Assembly (NCBI GenBank): GCA_001586965.3
Contig: LUCW03000005.1
Location: forward strand, 193,501-257,500
Direction of reading: 5' to 3'
Length of the DNA: 64,000 bases
Source of the DNA: Sphaeroforma sirkka
Taxonomy: Eukaryota; Opisthokonta; Ichthyosporea; Ichthyophonida
The position numbers were made by a program, and so were the translations under genes. Shown here piece by piece: positions 34,637 through 43,023 of the stretch. Each line of letters begins with the position of its first letter. Positions within the stretch are counted from its first letter, which is position 1. The notes below the pieces were generated by a model. That model had not been told where the DNA came from. It saw only the letters and a list, made by a program, of their open reading frames with translations, and did no database searches.

Positions 34637-34709
34637 TGGTGCGTGGGACACCCAAAAATTGAAAAGAAAAAAAAAAAGGAGCCGCGCAAAGGTGGGGCAA
34701 GACTTCAAC

Positions 34710-35192
34710 ATGCGCGTGGTGGATGTGGTACTCAGACTGTGCGCGGACCGCGGGTACACGGTTGAGGAAACGGGCGACCACGAGATTGTGTGCACCGAGA
34801 CGATTATCAAGCTGTGCCTCAACGACGAGAAGATCGACTCGGCGTTCATCAAGAAGGTGCTGGACGAGCACAACAGCGCGAAGGCGCTGATTATCGTGCA
34901 CGACAAGAAGCTGACGCCCAACGTCAAGAACAACACGAGCCTGCGCACGCGAAACAAGATTGAGTTCCTGACGAGCGCCGAGATGTCGTACTACATATTT
35001 GGGCACGAGTACGTGCCGCCGCACGAGCGGGTCCTGGCCACGGACCCGCACTACAAGTACCTGGATGCAAACCGGGACTGCCTGCCGCGGATCCTATCCG
35101 CGGACCCCGTGTGCCGGTTTATGGGGTTCCGCGCGGGCGACATTATCCGGATCCACCGGGCGGACAACACGGTACATCGGATAGTTTTCTAA
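34710..35192 (+). CDS. RPB5: DNA-directed RNA polymerase subunit RPB5-like
   Basis: 160 residues. The C-terminal domain (residues ~85-160) is the RPB5/RpoH fold: YYIFGHEYVPPHERVL, then CLPRILSADPVCRFMGFRAGDIIRIHR and VHRIVF, matching the LPRI...DPVxRxxGxxxGDVVxIxR...xRxV signature. The N-terminal jaw-like domain is short and divergent. RPB5 assembles at the downstream DNA jaw of RNA polymerase. Its presence implies the virus encodes a multisubunit polymerase elsewhere. Start chosen at ATG 34710; the upstream in-frame extension is Lys/Arg low complexity. Confidence 0.93.
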   Translation: MRVVDVVLRLCADRGYTVEETGDHEIVCTETIIKLCLNDEKIDSAFIKKVLDEHNSAKALIIVHDKKLTPNVKNNTSLRTRNKIEFLTSAEMSYYIFGHEYVPPHERVLATDPHYKYLDANRDCLPRILSADPVCRFMGFRAGDIIRIHRADNTVHRIVF

Positions 35193-35241
35193 TTTTTTTC
35201 TGGTCTACACTAAATCAAATAAAATTAAAAAAAAAAAAAGA

Positions 35242-35922
35242 ATGAACGTGTTGTCGCCGACCGAATCCTTTTGCTTCGTGCCGCAGCCGATCGCGGACGG
35301 CGAGCGGGACCGGTCGCTGATCACCAGCTACAAGCACGACAAGTCGAAAAAGTTCACGGTCGGGTTCGCGGCCAACAACGGCAATGCCACGGACATTGCG
35401 TTTGTCAAGCAGGTGATCCAAGACCACCTGGTGCCGGTGATTGGCGACCGGTTTTCGTATCCGAAATCGAGCTCGTACGATATCTACATTGAGTTCATCA
35501 GCTCCATGGGGGGGTACTCGTACATCGGGAACACCCCGAGCATATACCTGAAGAAGCCGAACTGCCACATCCCGCCGTTTTCGTACTTCCCCAGCTCCTA
35601 CAGCGACCGAGTGCAGGGCACTACCCTGCACGAGATCTGCCACCGCCTGGGGCTGCACCACGAGCATATGAACCCGAACTCGAAAGGCGTCTTGGAAATA
35701 GACCAGACGTGTATCAAGAACTACTACAAAATCGACGATGCGTTCATGAAGCAAAACGTCCTGCCCATAAGCACCGGGTCGGCGGGGAAGTTCGACCCCG
35801 ACAGCGTCATGAACTACCAGCTGCCACAGGCCTGCGTGACCAAGGGGAAGGACCTGGTCCGGCACTTTAACTTTGTGCTGTCGGCGGGAGACAAGGCGGC
35901 GCTCAAGAGTCTATACAGCTAG
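35242..35922 (+). CDS. Astacin-type zinc metalloprotease
   Basis: 226 residues. The zinc site is complete: H130-E131-I-C-H134-R-L-G-L-H-H140-E, the HExxHxxGxxHE signature of metzincins of the astacin group, with the Met-turn at M190 (SVMNYQ). No clear signal peptide or propeptide is seen, so activation may not need proteolysis. ATG 35242 follows a 13-A run. The stop overlaps the convergent phosphodiesterase-like gene by 12 bases. A role in degrading host surface or matrix protein is likely but inferred. Confidence 0.92.
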   Translation: MNVLSPTESFCFVPQPIADGERDRSLITSYKHDKSKKFTVGFAANNGNATDIAFVKQVIQDHLVPVIGDRFSYPKSSSYDIYIEFISSMGGYSYIGNTPSIYLKKPNCHIPPFSYFPSSYSDRVQGTTLHEICHRLGLHHEHMNPNSKGVLEIDQTCIKNYYKIDDAFMKQNVLPISTGSAGKFDPDSVMNYQLPQACVTKGKDLVRHFNFVLSAGDKAALKSLYS

Positions 35923-36813
35923 ACTGAAAAATGCCCGGATCGTATCGGCAATGATTGTGACGGGGGTCTTGGTGCTGCTCGACGTGACGCCATTGAACGC
36001 GCCTCGGAACAGCGCAAACACGGTGTAGACCGTGGCCTTGGAGGTGTCGCTGTGGCTCTTGTCCTCGCCCCCGTGATCGGTTCCGACCACAATGTTGATG
36101 TCGGGGTACTTGGCCAGGATCTGGCCGATCTTGGCGTCCACGTTTGCGAGCTCCTCCATGTACTCGGAGCCGCCAAACCCACTGCCGTGCCCCGCGCTGT
36201 CGACGCTGTTAAAGTGCACAAAGGTGAACTGGTGATCCGCGATGGCGGATATCGTGTCGTCCACAGAATCGCCCTTGCTCGTGTTGACCTTGGTCGCGTG
36301 GCTGCCGTCGACCAGCAGATCGTTGATGGGGGACCACTCGCATACGCTGGCACAGGTGATGTTTGCCTCGGAGAGGGTCTTGAAGAGCGTCGGGGCCTTG
36401 GCCTCGTCGTAGTCGCTGAACTCGTTGTCGTTGACACCATGGTCCGCTCGCCACTTGCCGGTCAGGAAGGACGTCCAGCCAGGCCCTGAGCTGGTCTTCT
36501 GGTCCTGGCCGACGAACACGTTGTCCATGTATGCCCCGGAGGCAATGAGCGTCTGTAGCGTAGACGAGGCGTCGAGCTTGGCGATGGCCGAGGGCAGGCA
36601 GCCGTCGATGCCTACGAGCAGCAGCTTGTCGGACTTGGTGGTGGTGCTGGTGCTGGTGCCGGTGGCGGTGCTCGCCTTCTTGGCGGCACACTTGGCCTTG
36701 CAGTCGTATCGCGTCTGGGCCGCGGGGTTGGACAAGCAGGAGCGGTGTGGGCGGGTCGCGATCACCAGCACAATCACCAGAGTGACGAGGGCTGTAATGT
36801 ACCATATGTACAT
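35911..36813 (-). CDS. Alkaline-phosphatase-superfamily phosphodiesterase-like protein with N-terminal anchor
   Basis: 300 residues. Residues 3-20 form a signal anchor (IWYITALVTLVIVLVIAT), followed by a Thr/Ser-rich stalk. The catalytic core shows D70 (LLLVGIDG), T114 as candidate nucleophile (GPGWTSFLTG), D205 and H209 (VDSAGHGSG), and D246-H247 (GTDHGG), the two-metal pattern of ENPP/sulfatase-type phosphodiesterases. Small for the family. Topology would place the enzyme outside the cell or in the lumen. Substrate unknown: nucleotides, phospholipid head groups or glycan phosphates are options. Confidence 0.85.
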   Translation of the reverse strand: MYIWYITALVTLVIVLVIATRPHRSCLSNPAAQTRYDCKAKCAAKKASTATGTSTSTTTKSDKLLLVGIDGCLPSAIAKLDASSTLQTLIASGAYMDNVFVGQDQKTSSGPGWTSFLTGKWRADHGVNDNEFSDYDEAKAPTLFKTLSEANITCASVCEWSPINDLLVDGSHATKVNTSKGDSVDDTISAIADHQFTFVHFNSVDSAGHGSGFGGSEYMEELANVDAKIGQILAKYPDINIVVGTDHGGEDKSHSDTSKATVYTVFALFRGAFNGVTSSSTKTPVTIIADTIRAFFSLAV

Positions 36814-36831
36814 ATTTTGCTTTATATGACA

Positions 36832-37395
36832 CTAGGTGCCGTCACAAGGCGGCTTGCCGTAAAACTCAGTGTGCCACTCCGCCGAGCTCTTGCCGGTGAG
36901 CTCCGTCCAGTGGGTGTTGTGGTCAAACGACCCGTCGCGCATCTTGGTCGTAAACGCCCTCACCGTGCCGGGCTGCCGGGCCTCGACCTTGTCCATGAAC
37001 CGCGCAGCGGTCCTGTAGCCGACCTCGTACGTGCACTTGGTCTCCTGGTTCGGATCGTCGGCCTCAAAGTGGAAGTAACGCACCCAGTCTGCGATGCCCT
37101 CGATGAGCCAGCCGGGGCCGGAGCGCGCGGCCTGGATGACGTGCACGAGCTCGTGCACCACAACGCCGGGGAGGTCGTCGGGGTTCTGCAGGAAGTAGTC
37201 TACGTCAAAGACCATCTCCGCGCCTCTAGTGATGGCTGGGTGCCCTACATTGCTGTCTACGGTGATTGTCACGGAGTCTGGTACGCTGCCGCCGATAAGC
37301 TCGACGATGCGCGGCGCCCATGCCTTTACCGTGCAGGTCGCCACACACTGGAACTGGGGCCTGGAGCTCGCTCGTTTCTGATATACAACCTTCAT
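36832..37395 (-). CDS. Basic secretory protein (BSP) family zinc peptidase
   Basis: 187 residues from ATG 37395, chosen because a TATATATA box lies 19-27 bases upstream of it. The core matches the plant/bacterial basic secretory protein family: VVVHELVHVIQ (H81, E82, H85), GWLIEGIADWVR, then GYRTAARFMDKVE and TKMRDG..DHNTHWTELTGKS..EWHTEFYG. BSPs are secreted M30/M61-like metallopeptidases linked to plant defence. No clear signal peptide here. Adjacent to two other predicted hydrolases. Confidence 0.9.
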   Translation of the reverse strand: MKVVYQKRASSRPQFQCVATCTVKAWAPRIVELIGGSVPDSVTITVDSNVGHPAITRGAEMVFDVDYFLQNPDDLPGVVVHELVHVIQAARSGPGWLIEGIADWVRYFHFEADDPNQETKCTYEVGYRTAARFMDKVEARQPGTVRAFTTKMRDGSFDHNTHWTELTGKSSAEWHTEFYGKPPCDGT

Positions 37396-37413
37396 AATTT
37401 GATTTCTTTTAGG

Positions 37414-37422
37414 TATATATAT
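37414..37422 (-). promoter_or_regulatory. TATA box of the BSP peptidase gene
   Basis: ATATATATA on the minus strand, 19-27 bases before ATG 37395. Confidence 0.55.
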
Positions 37423-37568
37423 CGGAATCGCATTCACTTTCCTCAACCACACACACACACACACATACACACGTAAACATGTGCGCGACACCGCGACAAA
37501 AAAAAATGATTTTATTTTTTTTCTTGTTAAGACGCTTTCGGCTACAATGCAACTCATTGGTGCAAACA

Positions 37569-38483
37569 ATGTCGGCAACTGCGCTGCGCGATATCGCGTA
37601 CCTGAAACGAAAACTGCTCCGCGAGGGCTCGACGTCGTCCGTGTACACGATCGAGCCGCGGGAGCGCGGTGCCAGCCCCTCCTATGTGCTCAAGCGCGGG
37701 TCGCTGAGCAAGCACGGCGACGAGTTTGCCCAGGAGTACGACATCCTCAGGGGGGTGGACCACCCCAATATCGTCAGGGTCGTGGCCACGTCCGTCAGCC
37801 CGATAAATGACCATTTTGACCTGTACCTCACCTACCATGGCGCACTCGACCTCGTCGACTACATGCTCAAACAGAAAGACCCCGTGACGCTCCCACAGGC
37901 CATCCTCATGAGTGCGCAGATCGTGTCGGCCGTGTCCTACATCCACGCGCTCGGGATCTGCCACCTGGATATAAAGTGTGACAACATTTGCGTGGAGGAA
38001 TCTGTCATTACAACCGTAGACGGCGCTTGTGTGCCGCTCCTGACGCTCGTGGACTTTGGCCATGCCACGCACGAGTCTCGGTTCGACCCCACAAGGACGT
38101 ACGGGACGAACGTCTACGCGTCCCCAGAGCTGTTTGCGCAGCGGGTGGGTAATGGGAATGGGCTGGTCCGGGCGTGTGACGTGTGGTCGCTGGGGATAGT
38201 CATGTTTGCCATACAGGCCGGGAGCTTCCCGTGGACGACCGCCTCGCCCGCCGTGGCGGAGTATGCCGACTACGTGGCCTGTGGCCGCCTGCCCGACCCG
38301 GTCAGCTCGGTCCTCGAGCCTCTCCTGACGTCCATGCTGGCGGTCGATGCGGCCAGGCGCCCCACCATAACAGAGGTCGAGACATCGCTGGTCGCGCTGT
38401 GGCCACAGGCGCTGGCCGTGCAGCGGGCGGTTGAGCGCATCAATGTGCGAAAAAGTCGTATCGAGCGGACAAAGACTGTGTAA
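37569..38483 (+). CDS. Serine/threonine protein kinase
   Basis: 304 residues from ATG 37569 (MSATALRDIAYLKRK). Kinase landmarks: K42 (YVLKRG), E56, catalytic loop CHLDIKCDNI with D134 and N139, DFG at 162-164 (VDFGHA), YGTNVYASPE as the APE segment, and DVWSLGIVMF. The usual HRD is HLD, which is tolerated. The glycine loop is weak (LREGSTSSVY). It appears catalytically competent. A poly-A/T leader precedes the start. Confidence 0.92.
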   Translation: MSATALRDIAYLKRKLLREGSTSSVYTIEPRERGASPSYVLKRGSLSKHGDEFAQEYDILRGVDHPNIVRVVATSVSPINDHFDLYLTYHGALDLVDYMLKQKDPVTLPQAILMSAQIVSAVSYIHALGICHLDIKCDNICVEESVITTVDGACVPLLTLVDFGHATHESRFDPTRTYGTNVYASPELFAQRVGNGNGLVRACDVWSLGIVMFAIQAGSFPWTTASPAVAEYADYVACGRLPDPVSSVLEPLLTSMLAVDAARRPTITEVETSLVALWPQALAVQRAVERINVRKSRIERTKTV

Positions 38484-38503
38484 TAAAAAAAAAATATAAA
38501 AAA

Positions 38504-39184
38504 TCAGCGTCTGTGCGACTGCCGCTGCAGTCTCTTTGAATTTGAATTCACTCGCTTCTGCTTGCGTACCAGGGTATGCTGTAGCTGTGCGAGGTTGGTG
38601 CAGCCCACGTTTCTGTCCTGACACAGCCGGAGTGCGTTATCTACAAACTTGCGCTCCAGCGCCAGGGACCTGCTCTCCCTGTCGAGGATGTCGAGCTTGC
38701 GTTTGGCCTTTTCGCTCTTTATGTACTTTTGGACGACGAGGGGCGTAGTATTGCGAACCCCACGCCACTTGCTGGCGGCGGTGGTGGTGGTCTGTTGTTT
38801 CGAGTAGACGCGGGGGCTCGGTGGTTTGGTCGTGGTGGGGGCTTGCTCCTGTATTGTTTCGAGCCAGAGTATGGCGGTGGTCGCTGGGGTGGCTTGCTCT
38901 TGTATTGTTTGGAGCCAGAGTATGGTGCTGGTCTCGGTGGGTTGCTGGGTCGACGACGCGCGGTTGGCGGGCCACTCGACTGGAACCTGGCCCCGCTCTG
39001 GCCCGGTCGGGCGTCGACTTCGCGATAGGCGCTGGCCCTGTACCCCGAGCTCTCGGGTCCGCGTAGCCCGATCCGAAGCTGGACGCATAGCGCGACGACC
39101 TGTAGCCCGAGCCGGCGGTGCTGCCGTAGCCGGCGGATGCATAGCGCGAGGTAAATCGACCGCCACACGACGCACCATAGGCAC
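38504..39184 (-). CDS. Ser/Tyr/Arg-rich protein, C-terminal reading frame
   Basis: The 3' ~90 codons (SKWRGVRNTTPLVVQKYIKSEKAKRK to QRQSHRR) look like real coding sequence: a basic helical tail. The upstream part of this frame is Arg/Thr-rich shadow, and protein-like composition there lies in other frames, including the one at 38637-39380. No family recognised. Confidence 0.45.
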   Translation of the reverse strand: MPMVRRVAVDLPRAMHPPATAAPPARATGRRAMRPASDRATRTRELGVQGQRLSRSRRPTGPERGQVPVEWPANRASSTQQPTETSTILWLQTIQEQATPATTAILWLETIQEQAPTTTKPPSPRVYSKQQTTTTAASKWRGVRNTTPLVVQKYIKSEKAKRKLDILDRESRSLALERKFVDNALRLCQDRNVGCTNLAQLQHTLVRKQKRVNSNSKRLQRQSHRR

Positions 39185-39380
39185 TGGCTCTGTACCCCGA
39201 GAGCCTGTTACCGTAGCCGTTGCCCGACGCGTACCGCGAGGCGTAGCTCGACGCGTAGCCCAGATCGGCGGCGGGCTGGCAAGCGGTCTCCAACGACCCC
39301 TCCGAGTCCTCCGAGACGAGCAGATAGGGGTCCTCGGACTCTAGGTATGGTGCCGTGGGCGTAGGGTACTCGTCAGACAT
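38637..39380 (-). CDS. Ser/Tyr/Arg-rich protein, N-terminal reading frame
   Basis: ATG 39380 (MSDEYPTPTAPYLESEDPYLL). After an acidic leader it has many short SRYAS/GYGS/GYRASAYG repeats, a Tyr/Gly/Ser-rich low-complexity domain of the type that phase-separates or binds nucleic acid. The latter half of this frame degenerates to His/Arg/Thr low complexity. Likely a virion or RNA-associated protein; inference. Confidence 0.5.
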   Translation of the reverse strand: MSDEYPTPTAPYLESEDPYLLVSEDSEGSLETACQPAADLGYASSYASRYASGNGYGNRLSGYRASAYGASCGGRFTSRYASAGYGSTAGSGYRSSRYASSFGSGYADPRARGTGPAPIAKSTPDRARAGPGSSRVARQPRVVDPATHRDQHHTLAPNNTRASHPSDHRHTLARNNTGASPHHDQTTEPPRLLETTDHHHRRQQVAWGSQYYAPRRPKVHKERKGQTQARHPRQGEQVPGAGAQVCR

Positions 39381-39461
39381 GCTGTTTTAGGGTTTCTTCC
39401 ACGGTTTTTGATTACCGGAAAAAAAAATATATTTATTTATTTAATTTGCAGTTTGCGGCGA

Positions 39462-39902
39462 CTAGACTTCAGTCAGAATAACGCCCTTCTGCGGCTGCAC
39501 CAGCACGGGGCTGGCCTTCTTCATCTCTTCGAGTCTTTTTTCGGCTTCAGCCTCTTCGTTAGCAGTCATGGTTTTGTCGACAAAGACCATGAGCTGCTTG
39601 AACATGGCGTAGATGCTGGCCACCACCAGACTGGTCACCAGTGCGCGCACAATGTACGTGGTGGAGTTGTGCTTATTGATGACACTGGCATTGGTCAGGA
39701 TAATGTTGAAGAACAGAATCGTCAGCAGACCTCCAAAGGTTCCAATCATGTCCAGGAACCGCTTGGGCAGACTGGCCAGGGTGGCCGAGAGGACGGCGGC
39801 GCCGACGAGGGTGGCGGCCTGGATGACATAGCCCGGGCTGTCCTGGAGCTTCTTGATGGTGTTGTTGTACAGCTTGTTACCAGCATCGTTGTTGCCCGAC
39901 AT
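39462..39902 (-). CDS. Three-helix membrane protein
   Basis: 146 residues from ATG 39902 (MSGNNDAGNKLYNNT). Hydrophobic segments VIQAATLVGAAVLSATLA, MIGTFGGLLTILFFNIIL and IVRALVTSLVVASIYAMF, then an acidic/charged coiled tail (TANEEAEAEKRLEEMKK). No family recognised; probably in viral membranes. Confidence 0.75.
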   Translation of the reverse strand: MSGNNDAGNKLYNNTIKKLQDSPGYVIQAATLVGAAVLSATLASLPKRFLDMIGTFGGLLTILFFNIILTNASVINKHNSTTYIVRALVTSLVVASIYAMFKQLMVFVDKTMTANEEAEAEKRLEEMKKASPVLVQPQKGVILTEV

Positions 39903-40014
39903 TTTTTGGGGTGGTGGGGAGGGGGAGGGCGACAATTTTTTTCTCTACAACGTCGTTTCTTTATAACAAAATTAAAAAAAAAAAATTTAAAAAAAAAGAG
40001 GACTTTTAAGCGAA

Positions 40015-40431
40015 ATGCAGGCCCGAGTCCAGGAAGCGAGGCTGCGGCAGGTCAACGCGCTGGCGTTCCACAACAAGGTCCAGCTGCTAGAGAACATTGG
40101 GCGCCTGGAGATACAGAAATTGCAGTTGGAGACAGAGTTCCGCATGCGGCGACGGCAGCTCTTGATCAGCGTGATTGACGAGGCGGTCTGGCAGACCATC
40201 GGCCTGGACCTTGTCGAGCAGGCGCAGCTGACGGCGAGGACCTCGCTGGGGGCCCGGCTGGTCACACGGTCGGGCGCGCTGCTGCAGCCGCTGGTGGCGA
40301 GCCTGGGCGAGCGCCTCGAGGGCCTCCGGGCGGCGGTGGCGTCCAATGCGCAGTCGGTGATGGAGATGCGGGCAGTGCGCCAGAAGGTTGATGCGCGGAT
40401 CGCGCTGTACGACGAGCTGCTGCGCCGCTAG
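40015..40431 (+). CDS. Coiled-coil protein with duplicated 3' end
   Basis: 138 residues, almost entirely predicted helix with heptads (RLRQVNALAFHNKVQLLENIGRLEIQKLQLE; VRQKVDARIALYDELLRR). No family recognised. The last 136 bases of the gene (40296-40431) are repeated straight after the stop, and the second copy is split by the IS607-type element, so the functional copy escaped the insertion. Confidence 0.75.
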   Translation: MQARVQEARLRQVNALAFHNKVQLLENIGRLEIQKLQLETEFRMRRRQLLISVIDEAVWQTIGLDLVEQAQLTARTSLGARLVTRSGALLQPLVASLGERLEGLRAAVASNAQSVMEMRAVRQKVDARIALYDELLRR

Positions 40432-40432
40432 C

Positions 40433-40510
40433 GGCGAGCCTGGGCGAGCGCCTCGAGGGCCTCCGGGCGGCGGTGGCGTCCAATGCGCAGTCGGTGATGG
40501 AGATGCGGGC
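40433..40510. repeat. Second copy of the gene end, left part
   Basis: Copy of 40296-40373 placed two bases after the stop of the coiled-coil gene. It ends at the transposon's left junction and resumes at 42934-42990, where the remaining codons and stop (CGCCGCTAG) are found with one mismatch. Confidence 0.9.
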
Positions 40511-40634
40511 GCTTTATTCAAAAACCACTAAACTTACATTTTCATGATTTCTTAACGATATGAGTGTGCCTTAAACCTAAAAGGTAGCAACAACACTATC
40601 GTGCCAAAGTGGCAAAGATCATAGTGACCTCTCC

Positions 40635-41978
40635 TTATAGTAAGGGAATTTGTTCTATAGTTAAATATCTAAGTAAATTATTTCGGGCGCCATGAGGATC
40701 TCTAGGTGCAGTATACCCGCACTCACATTCATAAACCGTGGCGGACCCAACACTATTGAGGCGATGACATTGTCCGCACTGCTGGCTCGTGTAGTACTCG
40801 TCACACTCCACGACAGTGACACCATCACAGATCTGGGCTTTGGATATCAGCCTCTGTTTGAATCTGTAATGTCCCCACTGTAACAGGCCCCGTGTTGTTT
40901 GGCGACCAATCCTCCGGTTTTCTCGCTTAGCCATATTCTGCGTCTCAAATGTCGGCAACAGAATCGTGTCATAAGTCCGACATAGGAAGTTCGCAGTCTT
41001 CTTGTGGACCTCTTCGACCAGATTCCTCGTCCTGTCGAATGACCTATACAGAGCTCGCTTCAATCTCCTTCGCCGGTCCTTGGACGGCTCGCTTGCAACT
41101 TTGCCTTTTAGCCTGTCACTGCATCGAAGATTATAAGCGAGGGTTGCATTTCCACCATTGGCGATCTCAAATGCCCGTCCACTGGTGTCAAACCCGGCCA
41201 TGAATACCCGGACACCGGGATCCAAGCCGACAGTGCCACCCCGACCACCTGGTGTGATGGGTCGAAGCACTGGAACCACGAGATAGAAGTGCCCTAGGCG
41301 AGTGACAACAATGCGCACGTCACATTGTAGCTCAGGTATAGACTCTGTTGTGTACATCTTGTCCCGGTGGAAAGTGTCCGAGTATATGCCAGACTTCCGA
41401 TCCCAGTCGCGAGCTCTCATCTTGAATCCTTCCTGCTTGCACTTCTTCCGCCGTAGCTTGAATTCCGAGTATACGACCTCTTCCTTTGCCAGCTGCGCCT
41501 GCCAGGCCTCGACGAACTCGGACACGGCAAAATCCAGAATGTCGACGGGGACTCTGGCGATACACGGCTTGGTGGCTTTCAGGTCCCGGATCATCTCTCT
41601 TAGCTCCTGCGTCGTAGCCAGCTTCCTCAATGCATGGGTTCTATGGTGCATAACACAGGCGTTATACACCAATCTGTATATACCACACCACTGTCGAATC
41701 TTCATCTTCTGCGGCGTAGTCGGGTATAGTCGGATCTTGCGGCACCTCTCATAAGTCTGGATCCCATCATCTAGCAGCGCTTGCTTCGCCTTGTTCTTGG
41801 ATCGGACAGTCCTCCTTTTCTTGGTCTTGCGCGACTGCTCTTTTTCTTCGGTTTTCCGCTGATCGTTTGCCGTTATGAGACGCGACAAGGAGATTGGTGA
41901 CGGCGAAGAGGTCCTGGGCAAGGGTGTCGGTGTCCTCTGCTCCCACGTCCTTACCGAGAACCACGAGTTTGACGCCAT
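40635..41978 (-). CDS. tnpB: TnpB RNA-guided nuclease of the IS607-type element
   Basis: The frame is open from 42365, but its first part is the shadow of tnpA; ATG 41978 gives 447 residues, normal for TnpB, with a Lys/Arg-rich leader before the usual core start RCRKIRLYPTTPQ. RuvC-I Asp in TVGLDPGVRVF, RuvC-II Glu in TVVECDEYYTSQQC, zinc ribbon CGQC...CECG, and RuvC-III Asp in RDPHGARNNLLR are all present, so the nuclease looks intact. It overlaps tnpA by about 210 bases. Confidence 0.9.
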   Translation of the reverse strand: MASNSWFSVRTWEQRTPTPLPRTSSPSPISLSRLITANDQRKTEEKEQSRKTKKRRTVRSKNKAKQALLDDGIQTYERCRKIRLYPTTPQKMKIRQWCGIYRLVYNACVMHHRTHALRKLATTQELREMIRDLKATKPCIARVPVDILDFAVSEFVEAWQAQLAKEEVVYSEFKLRRKKCKQEGFKMRARDWDRKSGIYSDTFHRDKMYTTESIPELQCDVRIVVTRLGHFYLVVPVLRPITPGGRGGTVGLDPGVRVFMAGFDTSGRAFEIANGGNATLAYNLRCSDRLKGKVASEPSKDRRRRLKRALYRSFDRTRNLVEEVHKKTANFLCRTYDTILLPTFETQNMAKRENRRIGRQTTRGLLQWGHYRFKQRLISKAQICDGVTVVECDEYYTSQQCGQCHRLNSVGSATVYECECGYTAPRDPHGARNNLLRYLTIEQIPLL

Positions 41979-42399
41979 TGATTGCAAATAGGTGCTCGAT
42001 GAGCTCACAGCCGATTCTAGCAAGTCGGTCGCGGTGCATGACGGCAACTTCCTTGACCAAGCCTCGGTAGATGCGTTCCAATAGCCTTTTGAGGGAGCGC
42101 CTGTGGAAGTTGACCCCCGATCCGATGTCGCTGTAGACCTCGGCGTCTGGGTATGCTGCGAGGCAGTCGATCCGCTGCCGCTCGAGGTCGCCTCGTTGTT
42201 TGGCGCTGCTGACTCGTATGTAGATCGCGACCTCTTTCTGCCCAGGCTGGCTGAAGATCCCTGAGACACTGTCGATGTTGTAGAGGCGCTTTCCTCCGGG
42301 TGTTCGGATACCGGTGACTTTCCCTTGGTCGTACCATCCCCGAAGAGTCCCTGGTGAGATCCCATATTTTAGCTTGAAGTAGTTTGCACCTTTAAACAT
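41767..42399 (-). CDS. tnpA: TnpA serine recombinase of the IS607-type element
   Basis: 210 residues. N-terminal MerR-like helix-turn-helix (YGISPGTLRGWYDQGKVTGIRTPGGKRLYN), then the small serine-recombinase catalytic domain with the nucleophile in IYIRVSSAKQRGDLERQ and the HRDRLAR motif, then a helical end. This N-terminal-HTH order is the hallmark of IS607 transposases. Length is normal and no defect is seen. Confidence 0.93.
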   Translation of the reverse strand: MFKGANYFKLKYGISPGTLRGWYDQGKVTGIRTPGGKRLYNIDSVSGIFSQPGQKEVAIYIRVSSAKQRGDLERQRIDCLAAYPDAEVYSDIGSGVNFHRRSLKRLLERIYRGLVKEVAVMHRDRLARIGCELIEHLFAINGVKLVVLGKDVGAEDTDTLAQDLFAVTNLLVASHNGKRSAENRRKRAVAQDQEKEDCPIQEQGEASAAR

Positions 42400-42464
42400 T
42401 TTAGACTGAAGTATTCTGAGTCGAGTCGCTTGCTTTTATAGGTATTTTGAGATTATAGAAAACT

Positions 42465-42900
42465 GTGAAATTTCTACTTTTCCGAGAAAGTCAGTATATA
42501 TTTTTCAAACCACCCAAGACGCCGTTCACGTGATTGGATTCTATTGGATGTTGATTTGTTCGGGAACAAAATAATATTAGATGTAATAATTAAAAGATTC
42601 ATCGAACAGGGCTGAGTATTGGGACTTGGGAATTTCATATATAGGATGTGAAGAGTAGTTTGGCCGATGCTAGTTCCAAGTCTCGACCAATTGTCGATCA
42701 CCGATTGAAATGTGAAAGACGGGGTCTTAGTTGACAATTTTCCATTGGTTGACGATCCCGGTTGAAATTATAAAAAAATGTGAAAATTCGTTTTTTCGAG
42801 TAAGTCAGTTCAATAACGCCATTACCAATAAATACATCATTCACGTGACCGGATTTTATTGGACATTAATTTGTTCGGGAACAAACTGATATTAAATGTA
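42465..42900. repeat. Imperfect direct repeat with palindromes at the right end of the element
   Basis: Two ~125-base copies (about 42465-42590 and 42776-42900) share TTCACGTGA, TTGGATT.TATTGGA and a perfect palindrome TTTGTTC-GG-GAACAAA (42555-42570 and 42870-42885). The GG centre makes it a plausible recombinase binding or core site. Confidence 0.7.
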
Positions 42901-43023
42901 CCTTTCGCGAAAAATTCCGAAAATAGTTCAACGGTGCGCCAGAAGGTTGATGCGCGGATCGCGCTGTACGACGAGCTTCTGCGCCGCTAGCGAGCGGCCC
43001 GGGGGCTCGGGTGCCCCGGGGGC

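Larger units (their letters stand above)
40511..42933. mobile_element. IS607-type transposon
   Basis: About 2.4 kb carrying a serine recombinase (TnpA) and TnpB on the minus strand in overlapping frames, with AT-rich ends. Both borders are fixed by the interrupted duplicate of the coiled-coil gene end. A GG dinucleotide is present at each junction (ATGCGGGC on the left, AACGGTGCG on the right), as expected for IS607, which uses a GG core and makes no target duplication. The ~120 bases after tnpB (40511-40634) are where an omega RNA would be encoded. It looks whole. Confidence 0.88.
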
